Source: Bacteroidia bacterium
GTDB lineage: Bacteria > Bacteroidota > Bacteroidia > 2-12-FULL-35-15
Assembly: GCA_030654175.1 (NCBI GenBank)
Contig: JAURXZ010000024.1
Location: forward strand, 124,001 to 188,000
Direction of reading: 5' to 3'
Length of the DNA: 64,000 nucleotides
The notes beneath the pieces were generated by a model that did not search any database, was not told where the DNA came from, and saw nothing but the letters and a program-made list of their open reading frames with translations. A program made the position numbers and the translations under genes. Numbering within the stretch: the stretch's first letter is position 1; each line of letters starts with the position of its first letter. Shown here in pieces: positions 1-6,719 of this stretch.

Positions 1-537
1 AAGTTGTACGTTGGTCAGCACAATCTTTTCCAGGTCAAAGGAAAAGGCTGTAAAGCTTGTGTCTGAGGATGGTTTCCAGAAATGGTAATTATCCTTCCCG
101 TTCTTATCAATGCGGATCTTTACAACAACATCATCAATTTTTATTTTTTTAACATGATATTTTTTCCTGATAATATCTACAAGATTGAACTGAAGAGAAA
201 TTTTGCCGGCTTTAAATAAAGTGTCCTTCTTTTTGTTTTCAATAACTTCGAGTGCTTTCACATTTTTGAAATCAAGTGAAGCATAAGGAAAACTTTTGAG
301 TACAGTAAAATCAATGTCTTTCCCGTCAATGATGAGTTGGGTATTCAAGTGTTTGTTCAATTCCTCTATCACATATTCTTTTACCTCATTCTGGTAATAA
401 TACCCTGCAACGGCACCTCCACCAACCACGGTAACAAACAGAATAAAAAAGAAAATAATGAAACGCCACAAAATGCGAAATAGCCTTGGTGATTTTTTAG
501 AAGGGATTTGAGGATCTACAATGATTTCGTTATTCAT
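1..537 (-). CDS. AsmA-like membrane-anchored protein (3' end beyond window)
   Basis: This reading frame runs from an ATG at 537 to the window edge without a stop, giving 179 residues. The N-terminus has a short charged cytoplasmic stretch, then one membrane segment at about residues 24-46, then a predicted periplasmic part. After the membrane segment come motifs of the AsmA family of Bacteroidota: a stretch resembling IDGKDIDFTVLKSFPYASL, then LQFNLVDIIRKKYHVKKI. AsmA-like proteins are large envelope proteins of the inner membrane linked to outer-membrane lipid or protein homeostasis, and they usually exceed 600 residues, so most of this gene is missing here. The family call rests on the N-terminal pattern only. 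No neighbour on this strand helps define its role. Confidence 0.75.
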   Translation of the reverse strand, partial: MNNEIIVDPQIPSKKSPRLFRILWRFIIFFFILFVTVVGGGAVAGYYYQNEVKEYVIEELNKHLNTQLIIDGKDIDFTVLKSFPYASLDFKNVKALEVIENKKKDTLFKAGKISLQFNLVDIIRKKYHVKKIKIDDVVVKIRIDKNGKDNYHFWKPSSDTSFTAFSFDLEKIVLTNVQL

Positions 538-660
538 CCAGGCATTTTATTACAACGCAAAGTTTATAAAAAAATGCTACAGGCTTATGCTCTGTAAGGC
601 AGATTTTATCAATAACGGAAAGTGGATAAGTTTATTTTGGAGATTATTGTTTGGAAAAAT

Positions 661-753
661 AAAACTCTGTGAAGGTCTCAGATTACCCTGTGACCGCTGT
701 GTTGATTTTTTTTAACACAGAGAGCACGGAGATGAATGAGTTTCACAGTGTTT
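661..753. repeat. Inverted-repeat element, copy A of a tandem pair
   Basis: The left end reads ACTCTGTGAA and the right end is its imperfect reverse complement (TTTCACAGTGTTT). In the middle is a CTGTGTT...AACACAG hairpin. A second, similar element follows directly at 781-872 in the same orientation. No coding potential is visible. Confidence 0.7.
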
Positions 754-780
754 AAAATAATATTAGGATGTGGTTTAGAA

Positions 781-872
781 AAAAAAACTCTGTGAAGCTC
801 TCAGGTTTACTCTGTGGCCTCTGTGTTAAAAAAACACAGGGAGCACGGAGATAAAGGAGTTTCACAGAGTTT
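781..872. repeat. Inverted-repeat element, copy B of a tandem pair
   Basis: The ends AACTCTGTGAA and TTTCACAGAGTT are near-perfect reverse complements, and the centre is a CTGTGTT-AAAAA-AACACAG hairpin. It is a close copy of the element at 661-753. Together they fill most of the non-coding space between the AsmA-like gene and the pseudouridine synthase gene. Confidence 0.75.
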
Positions 873-907
873 AAAACAATATAAGGGGGCTAGAAAATTT
901 TTAAGAA

Positions 908-2698
908 CTATTCAGTACTGATCATTTTCAACATGCCAACTTCAGCATCTGATAAAATTCTCCAGCGCCCACGTGGCAGATCTTTTTTTGTTAATGAACC
1001 GAACATTACTCTATCCAGCTTACGGACATTATAACCCATGTGTTCAAAAATTCTACGTACAATGCGGTTTTTGCCCGAATGTATCTCCACCCCTACCTGG
1101 GTTTTATCAGCGTTATCACCAACATAGGAAACCTCATCTACTTTAATAGGACCGTCTTCCAGCTCAAGGCCTTCGGCTATTTTATCCAGATCAACACGTT
1201 TTAGCGGTTTATCAAGCTCTACATGGTATATTTTACGGATACCGTAACGTGGGTGAGTTAATTTTTTTGTAAGATCGCCATCATTGGTAAACATCAGCAA
1301 ACCTGTGGTAGCTCTATCCAATCGGCCAACAGGGTAAATACGCTCCTTACAGGCTCCTTGTACTAATTCCAAAACCGTTCTGCGTTCCTGTGGGTCGTCA
1401 GCGGTAGTGATATAATCTTTTGGTTTGTTCAGGATCAAATAAACCAAGCGTTCTTTCTTAAGTGTTTGTCCGCCATACTTAACAATATCAGTAGGTTTCA
1501 CACGGTAACCCATTTCAGTAATGTTTTTACCATTTACCTGAACCACTCCCGATGCTATCAATTCGTCAGCTTCTCTGCGTGAGCAAATTCCTGCATTGGA
1601 AAGATATTTATTAAGGCGGGTTAAACCATCATCCTCATCACGTTGAGGTTTTGAGGCTGATTTTTTTCCGGTAAACGTTTTTTTGTCAGTTGGCTTTGAT
1701 TTTTTAAAACCTCTTCCGCTATTGCTGGTATATTTTGGTTTTTCATCACCATATTCAAAATCGCTTTCAATCATATCGTTGGGATTCACCCCATCACTTT
1801 TTCTGACAAAAGCAGGTTTTTCAGAAAATGTTTTTTTACCGAACGATTTTGGTGCTTTATTGGCTCTGTCACTGAAGGATGGCTTATCATCGCTATCAGC
1901 TCTTCTTTTCTTAAATTCTGGTTTATCTGAAAATGGTTTTTTGCTGAACGATTTTGGTCCATCAGTCCCTTTATCTCTGAAAGATGGTTTTTCATCACCA
2001 TCATCGCGTCTTTTCTTAAATTCCGGTTTATCCGGAAATGTTTTTTTACTGAATGATCTTGGTTTATCGTCCCCTTTGTCTCTGAATGATGGCTTTTCGT
2101 CCCCATCATCACGTCTTTTCTTAAATTCCGGTTTATCCGAAAACGTTTTTTTGCTGAATGGTTTATCAGTGCCTTTATCTCTGAAAGAAGGTTTTTCATC
2201 AACATCCACCGGTCTTTTCTTAAAACCCGGCTTATCTGAAGTACCCCTTTTGCGGGTTTCATCAAAACCGGATGATGTACTGCGCTTTTTTGTGCCACCG
2301 AAATCCGAAGGGCGTGAATCATCACGGAAACGCTCAAACGATGGTTTGTTCTCATTCTTGGCCGGTCTGGCCTTTTTAGTTTCAAAGGATTTATCATTCT
2401 TAAATTCCTTGTCGCTATCTTTTTTAAAGTCCTTAGCCGGACGGGCGCTATCACCAGAGCGGTTATAAGGCGTTTTTTTCTCGTACCTGGAATCTTTGTC
2501 CTTTGGGGAATCGTATGATTTTTTTTCGTTTGACTCTTTGTTGTTATCGCGCCTAAAAGCAGCAAATGGCTCCCTGGAATCATCGCTGGAGCCGAAAGAA
2601 GATTTTTTACCCGGGCCTCTGCTTCCCTCTTTTTTTGACGAAAAAGGTTTTTTACCCTTAAAATCTTTACTGCCGCTACGTTTAAATTCTTTTGCCAT
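908..2698 (-). CDS. RluB/RsuA-family rRNA pseudouridine synthase with long repetitive N-terminal extension
   Basis: The C-terminal 240 residues form a complete RsuA/RluB-type enzyme, which converts a specific uridine of rRNA to pseudouridine. An S4 RNA-binding domain starts near residue 358 (LNKYLSNAGICSRREADELI), and the catalytic motif GRLDRATTGLL lies near residue 458 with the expected Asp. The conserved KNRIVRRIFEH block follows. The first 350 residues are unusual: a disordered, Lys/Arg/Asp/Ser-rich region built from imperfect repeats of about 30 residues of the type KPSFRDKG...SFSKKTFSDKPEFKKRR. Family members elsewhere are about 230-300 residues, so this tail more than doubles the length. 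Basic extensions of this kind are common on Bacteroidota members. Which rRNA uridine is modified cannot be read from sequence. Confidence 0.9.
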   Translation of the reverse strand: MAKEFKRSGSKDFKGKKPFSSKKEGSRGPGKKSSFGSSDDSREPFAAFRRDNNKESNEKKSYDSPKDKDSRYEKKTPYNRSGDSARPAKDFKKDSDKEFKNDKSFETKKARPAKNENKPSFERFRDDSRPSDFGGTKKRSTSSGFDETRKRGTSDKPGFKKRPVDVDEKPSFRDKGTDKPFSKKTFSDKPEFKKRRDDGDEKPSFRDKGDDKPRSFSKKTFPDKPEFKKRRDDGDEKPSFRDKGTDGPKSFSKKPFSDKPEFKKRRADSDDKPSFSDRANKAPKSFGKKTFSEKPAFVRKSDGVNPNDMIESDFEYGDEKPKYTSNSGRGFKKSKPTDKKTFTGKKSASKPQRDEDDGLTRLNKYLSNAGICSRREADELIASGVVQVNGKNITEMGYRVKPTDIVKYGGQTLKKERLVYLILNKPKDYITTADDPQERRTVLELVQGACKERIYPVGRLDRATTGLLMFTNDGDLTKKLTHPRYGIRKIYHVELDKPLKRVDLDKIAEGLELEDGPIKVDEVSYVGDNADKTQVGVEIHSGKNRIVRRIFEHMGYNVRKLDRVMFGSLTKKDLPRGRWRILSDAEVGMLKMISTE

Positions 2699-2713
2699 CC
2701 TATAATTTTTTTA

Positions 2714-2721
2714 CAAAGTTA
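2714..2721 (-). promoter_or_regulatory. Putative -7 element for the pseudouridine synthase gene
   Basis: The minus strand reads TAACTTTG, an exact match to the Bacteroidota -7 consensus TAnnTTTG, 15 bases before the start codon at 2698. No TTG at the usual distance upstream was found, so this is half a promoter by sequence. Confidence 0.4.
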
Positions 2722-2823
2722 CGAAAAACCAACTGATACTGACGGGTTTGTTCTCATAAAATAGATATTTACCGGGGCTTGATTAATAAAATAAGGGGGA
2801 ATTGCTCTGAATTTGGTTCATTT

Positions 2824-2957
2824 TTGGGCGTTTCCCTTTCCTGTTCAGCCCTTCCCCCTCTCCGCATGAGAGGGGAAGGGCTGAACAAAAAAGGGGCGGG
2901 CTTTCCACTTCAATCTTTTCTAAACAGAAAAGGATTTACGTTGCAATCCCTAACGCA
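2824..2957 (+). repeat. Dispersed repeat R1, copy 1 (with hairpin insert)
   Basis: The element begins GGGCGTTTCCC and ends with the block GGATTTACGTTGCAATCCCTAACGCA cut here as TTGCAATCCCTAACGCA. Two other copies occur at 18501-18593 and 57851-57945 in the same orientation. In this copy the variable inner segment is a long hairpin, GTTCAGCCCTTCCCC paired with GGGGAAGGGCTGAAC. A second hairpin, CTTTTCT-aaac-AGAAAAG, is identical in all three copies. Confidence 0.8.
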
Positions 2958-3013
2958 ACAACCGACACCAATGGGCATATACTTGATAAGTAACAACCTT
3001 ACAATTAGTTAAG

Positions 3014-3115
3014 CAGTCATCCAGAAGAGCCCTTTGGGGGGCGATTAAGGATCTTGTTCTTCTAAAGAAGACTCTTCCCCCTTCCGAAAAAAACGGAAGA
3101 ACTCTGAATGACTGG
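3014..3115. repeat. Inverted-repeat element with AGTCAT...ATGACT ends
   Basis: The ends CAGTCATCCAGAAG and CTCTGAATGACTG are imperfect reverse complements. Inside are two more hairpins: TCTTC-taaa-GAAGA and CTTCCG-a7-CGGAAG. It is non-coding and sits between R1 copy 1 and the HU promoter. Its outer ends resemble those of the element at 33035-33129. Confidence 0.6.
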
Positions 3116-3183
3116 ATAATTTAATACTGGAGCCAGTATTTTGATACGTCAGCCCACCTATTCGCACTATTTTTATTTTATAT

Positions 3184-3213
3184 TTTTGTTTGTATATTAA
3201 AATACTATCTTTG
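3184..3213 (+). promoter_or_regulatory. Predicted promoter of the HU gene
   Basis: A TTTTG ending at 3188 is followed after 17 bases by TATCTTTG at 3206-3213, an exact match to the Bacteroidota -7 consensus TAnnTTTG. The start codon of the HU gene is 59 bases further on. Confidence 0.65.
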
Positions 3214-3272
3214 CAACCCTAAAAATAAAATTTATCGGATTAATTATTTGATTTTAAATAGTTTATAGCAGC

Positions 3273-3572
3273 ATGACAAAAGCAGACATCATCAACGACA
3301 TTGCAGAAAAGACAGGAATTGAAAAGCTTTCCGTACAAGCAAGTGTAGAGGCATTTATGAAATCGGTGAAAACCGCGATGGAAAAAGGTGAAAACGTTTA
3401 TTTAAGAGGTTTTGGTAGTTTTATCGTTAAAAAACGTGCCGAAAAAACAGGAAGAAACATTTCTAAAAACACAACAATTATTATTCCTGCACATTATATT
3501 CCGGCATTTAAACCGGCTAAAGAATTTACCGAAGAAGTTAAAAAAAGTGTTAAAAAACCAGCAATGGTTTAA
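3273..3572 (+). CDS. HU/IHF-family nucleoid DNA-binding protein
   Basis: A 99-residue protein of the size and fold pattern of HU: two N-terminal helices (TKADIINDIAEKTGIEK), then the GFGSF turn at residues 46-50 and the DNA-binding beta-arm at 51-75. HU binds and bends DNA as a dimer in the nucleoid. The arm tip reads RNISKNT at residues 61-67, whereas the classical tip is RNPxTG, so the Pro that normally wedges between bases is replaced by Ile63. This variant is, to my knowledge, common in one HU subgroup of Bacteroidota. The gene is preceded by a consensus promoter and followed after about 80 bases by the TPR gene, as in many Bacteroidota genomes. Confidence 0.92.
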   Translation: MTKADIINDIAEKTGIEKLSVQASVEAFMKSVKTAMEKGENVYLRGFGSFIVKKRAEKTGRNISKNTTIIIPAHYIPAFKPAKEFTEEVKKSVKKPAMV

Positions 3573-3654
3573 TAGTTTCAAATTTTAAGCTTTAGGTTTG
3601 TTTTACAACAGAATTTGAAACTTGAAACTTTTCAAACTTGAAACCCTAATAAAA

Positions 3655-4497
3655 ATGAAGTCTGTAACAAAAGCGCAAATAGCATTACTTGCAGGCTCAG
3701 TAATAGTGATCGTTCTTTTATTATTTGCAAATACCACGCTTCCGAAAAAAGAAGGGGAACCGGAAATGTCGGATCATGCAGGTGCAAAAAGTACCGGCAC
3801 TACCGACATAAATAAATTGGTGGATGGCGCTAAAATTGCCTTAAATGCTGATCAAAAGCAAACTTTTGAAAAGCTGGAAGAAGCTTTAAAAACTTCATCC
3901 GACAACAAAGAAATTTTCGGTAACATTATCCATTTATGGGACAGCTTAAGGCAACCTGCCATTGCTGCTTATTATACCGAGCAGCGGGCAATTGCATATC
4001 CAACTGAACAAAGTTGGAATGAAGCAGGCAACAGGTATTATGCAGCTACACGTTTTGCAAAAGAACCTGAAAAACCAGTGCTTTATCACAAAGCAATGGA
4101 ATGTTTTGAAAAAACACTGGAGCTTAACCCTAAAAACATTGAAGCAAAAATTAATCTGGCTGCTTGTTATGTTGAAGGAAGCGAAGATCCAATGAAAGGG
4201 ATCGGATTGTTACGCGAGGTAGAGAAAACAGATTCCAATAATGTGAATTTGCAACTCAATTTTGCTTTCTTTTCCGAAAAATCCGGTCAGTGGGACAAAG
4301 CAATAGCGCGTTTCAATAAAGTATTGAAAATACAGCCCGATTTTATTGAAGCGTATTTACACCTTGCCGATGCTTATGAACAAAAAGGGGATAAAGCAAA
4401 GGCCATTGAAAATTTAAGAAAATACAGCTCTTTGATAGATGATGTTACAATCAAAACAGAGATCGAAGAGTATATAAAAAAATTATCCCAGGGGTAA
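3655..4497 (+). CDS. Membrane-anchored TPR protein
   Basis: The 280-residue product starts with one membrane segment at residues 8-25 and then a short linker, followed by tetratricopeptide-like helices. Clear TPR units include the stretch ALELNPKNIEAKINLAACYVE-like (residues about 165-185) and VLKIQPDFIEAYLHLADAYE near residue 230. TPRs act as protein-binding scaffolds; the partner is unknown. I chose the ATG at 3655 over an in-frame TTG 33 bases earlier, because it puts the membrane segment directly at the N-terminus. The gene lies between HU and the small basic protein upstream of ribonuclease G, a recurrent neighbourhood in Bacteroidota, which suggests a housekeeping role. Confidence 0.85.
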   Translation: MKSVTKAQIALLAGSVIVIVLLLFANTTLPKKEGEPEMSDHAGAKSTGTTDINKLVDGAKIALNADQKQTFEKLEEALKTSSDNKEIFGNIIHLWDSLRQPAIAAYYTEQRAIAYPTEQSWNEAGNRYYAATRFAKEPEKPVLYHKAMECFEKTLELNPKNIEAKINLAACYVEGSEDPMKGIGLLREVEKTDSNNVNLQLNFAFFSEKSGQWDKAIARFNKVLKIQPDFIEAYLHLADAYEQKGDKAKAIENLRKYSSLIDDVTIKTEIEEYIKKLSQG

Positions 4498-4553
4498 TTC
4501 CTTGAAAAAAACAATAATAAATTATTTTTAAACATTTTAAAACCTTTACAGTT

Positions 4554-4643
4554 ATGCCAAGCGGAAAAAAAAGAAAAAGACATAAAATGGCTACCCACAA
4601 ACGTAAAAAACGTTTGAGAAAAAACAGACATAAGAAAAAATAG
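4554..4643 (+). CDS. 29-residue highly basic protein, mS38/bS22-like (AURKAIP1/COX24 C-terminal domain family)
   Basis: A 29-residue frame starting MPSGKKRKRHKMATHKRKK and ending RHKKK, with 18 Lys/Arg residues. The pattern KKRKRHKM.THKRKKRLRK.RHKK matches the short C-terminal domain of AURKAIP1/COX24 (mitoribosomal protein mS38), which bacteria carry as tiny ribosome-associated proteins such as mycobacterial bS22. By that relationship it probably inserts into rRNA of the small subunit; this is inference from the motif. It lies 56 bases after the TPR gene and 270 before the ribonuclease G gene. It is short enough to be missed by automatic gene callers. A perfect 9-bp stem hairpin begins on its stop codon. 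Confidence 0.8.
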   Translation: MPSGKKRKRHKMATHKRKKRLRKNRHKKK

Positions 4644-4727
4644 ATCTGTTTAACAGATCTGTTTTAAACGTGTTGTTATACCATTAACGCCCTTAAACAG
4701 GATGGAATTCATTTTCCATTCTGTTTA
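4642..4727 (+). terminator. Two possible terminator hairpins after the small basic gene
   Basis: The first hairpin is AGATCTGTT-t-AACAGATCT at 4642-4660, followed by GTTTT. The second is AACAGgATGGAA-ttcatt-TTCCATtCTGTT at about 4697-4725, followed by a short T-rich stretch. Either could end transcription before the ribonuclease G gene; neither has a long uninterrupted T tract. Confidence 0.4.
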
Positions 4728-4913
4728 TTGACGCACGTTTGTTTTTTATTGCGAATATCATTAGAAAAACAAATGTGTTTTTTGTGTTTTTAACACACGA
4801 ATTCTTACGTCCGGAGTTTTCGCTATCCATACCATCAATCCTATTTTATTATTCCACCATGTCCCGTAAAAAACGGGTGTTGGGATAATTGTATTTACTT
4901 AAAAATCTTTAGA

Positions 4914-6467
4914 GTGAACAACGAATTAATTATTGATTCTACACCCTCCGAAGTTGTTATTGCACTATTAAGCGACAAGCGCCTGGTAGAATTAAATCGA
5001 GAAAAAAGTAATAACAACTTTTCTGTTGGCGATATTTATTTAGGCCGCGTTAAAAAAGTGATGCCTGGCCTTAATGCCGCTTTTGTGGATGTAGGGTATG
5101 AAAAAGATGCCTTCCTGCATTACCTGGACCTAGGTTCACAAGCAGCATCGCTTAATAAGTACACCCAGCTTGTACAAACCGGGAAACAGCCGTCTTCGGA
5201 CCTTACCAATTTTAAGTTGGAGAAAGAGATCCAAAAAGATGGTAAAATTGGTAACGTAATAAATTCTAATCAGCAAATACTGATTCAGATAGCGAAAGAG
5301 CCTATTTCCACAAAAGGCCCACGTATCACTACTGAAATTTCTCTTGCAGGCCGTTACCTTGTATTGATACCCTTTTCGGATAAGATATCGGTATCGCAAA
5401 AAATAAAAACCAATGACGAAAAAATTCGTCTTAAACGGTTAATAGCAAGTATTAAACCCAAAAATTTTGGTGTGATCATACGTACTGTTGCCGAAGGGAA
5501 AAGCGTTGCTGACCTTGATGGTGACCTGAACGACCTGGTAAGTAAATGGAACATCTGTTTTGAGGCTTTAAAAACAGCACAGCCCCCACAAAAGGTGTTG
5601 GGTGAAATTGATCGTACCTCCGTTATATTGCGCGACCTGTTAAATGCGAGTTTCAACAGTATTCATATCAACGATGAAAAGCTGTATGAAGAGACCAAAA
5701 CGTATTTGCAGACCATTGCACCTGATAAAGAAAAGATCCTAAAACTATATAAAGGCACTGTTCCTATTTTCGATAATTTCGGTGTTGATCGTCAGATAAA
5801 AGCATTGTTCGGAAAAACCGTAACCATGAAAAGTGGCGGCTATCTTATTGTTGAGCATACCGAAGCCTTACACGTTATTGATGTAAACAGCGGTAACCGT
5901 GCCAAATCAGACAAAAATCAAGAAACCAACGCCTTTGAAGTAAACCTGGAAGCAGCCATAGAAGTGGCGCGCCAATTACGTTTACGCGATATGGGCGGGA
6001 TCATTGTTGTTGATTTTATCGACCTTCATTCTGCCGAAAACCGCAAGCTTCTTTTTGAAAAGATGCGCGATGAAATGGCGAAAGACCGCGCTAAACATAA
6101 TATTCTACCTCCAAGTAAATTTGGTTTGATTCAGATCACACGCCAGCGTGTGCGTCCGGAAATGAATATTGTGACTGTAGAAAAATGCCCCACCTGTGGT
6201 GGTAGCGGTGAAATACAAGCCAGCGTTTTAATAATGGATCAGATCGAAAATAATTTGCGATATATTTTGAAAGAACAAAATGAATCGGAAGTTACAATTT
6301 GTGTTCACCCATACCTGGAAGCATATATTACCAAAGGCTTTTTCACTTCTTTGAGACGCAAATGGAGCAGTAAATTCGGTAAAAAAATTAAAGTGCGTGC
6401 TGTATCTTCTTATACCTTTTTAGAATACCACTTCCTGAATAAAAACGAGGATGAGATAAAGGTTTAA
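4914..6467 (+). CDS. rng: Ribonuclease G/E family endoribonuclease
   Basis: The 517-residue product matches RNase G in length and order: an S1 RNA-binding domain (residues about 36-132, with SVGDIYLGRVKKVMPGL), an RNase-H-like and 5'-sensor region, and the metal-binding catalytic core with Asp323 in DVNSG and Asp367 in GGIIVVDFID. The CPTC motif near residue 421 is the zinc-link that pairs subunits in RNase E/G. The family cleaves single-stranded RNA in rRNA maturation and mRNA decay. The start codon is GTG; no ATG fits the conserved N-terminus (MNNELIIDSTPSE). Transcription probably ends at the strong hairpin directly downstream. Confidence 0.95.
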   Translation: MNNELIIDSTPSEVVIALLSDKRLVELNREKSNNNFSVGDIYLGRVKKVMPGLNAAFVDVGYEKDAFLHYLDLGSQAASLNKYTQLVQTGKQPSSDLTNFKLEKEIQKDGKIGNVINSNQQILIQIAKEPISTKGPRITTEISLAGRYLVLIPFSDKISVSQKIKTNDEKIRLKRLIASIKPKNFGVIIRTVAEGKSVADLDGDLNDLVSKWNICFEALKTAQPPQKVLGEIDRTSVILRDLLNASFNSIHINDEKLYEETKTYLQTIAPDKEKILKLYKGTVPIFDNFGVDRQIKALFGKTVTMKSGGYLIVEHTEALHVIDVNSGNRAKSDKNQETNAFEVNLEAAIEVARQLRLRDMGGIIVVDFIDLHSAENRKLLFEKMRDEMAKDRAKHNILPPSKFGLIQITRQRVRPEMNIVTVEKCPTCGGSGEIQASVLIMDQIENNLRYILKEQNESEVTICVHPYLEAYITKGFFTSLRRKWSSKFGKKIKVRAVSSYTFLEYHFLNKNEDEIKV

Positions 6468-6489
6468 TTTAAATTTCTTTAATTATAAT

Positions 6490-6525
6490 AAAAATACCCC
6501 TTGAATATTCAAGGGGTATTTTTTT
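6490..6525 (+). terminator. Intrinsic terminator after rng
   Basis: AAAAATACCCCTTGAA pairs perfectly with TTCAAGGGGTATTTTT around a TA-rich centre and is followed by TTG. The A-tract on the left makes it usable from both strands. Confidence 0.85.
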
Positions 6526-6643
6526 GATTGTTTTTGACTCTATTTTTATAACGCAAATGGGCTCCAAACCCTTCCGGCAAAAGGGGAATGCAAAACGATA
6601 ACGCAATTAACCCACTTTAAAAGCGTAAAAAAGTTAAGGAACG

Positions 6644-6674
6644 TTTGCGTGTATGCATCTTTCCATTATCTTTA
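6644..6674 (+). promoter_or_regulatory. Predicted promoter of the 2390-residue secreted protein gene
   Basis: TTTG at 6644-6647 is followed after 19 bases by TATCTTTA at 6667-6674, one base from the Bacteroidota -7 consensus TAnnTTTG. The gene starts 45 bases later. Confidence 0.5.
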
Positions 6675-6719
6675 ACAACATTATGTTTTCAATAAACATT
6701 ATCAAAGCGGATTTGAGGC

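Noticed and set aside
521..715. Small 64-codon frame on the plus strand
   Set aside because: It overlaps the start of the AsmA-like gene and one inverted-repeat element and has no recognisable content.
1683..2468. A 261-codon open frame on the plus strand opposite the pseudouridine synthase
   Set aside because: It mirrors the repetitive basic region of the minus-strand gene, has only repeated LSLKDGFSSPSS-like content and no independent support.
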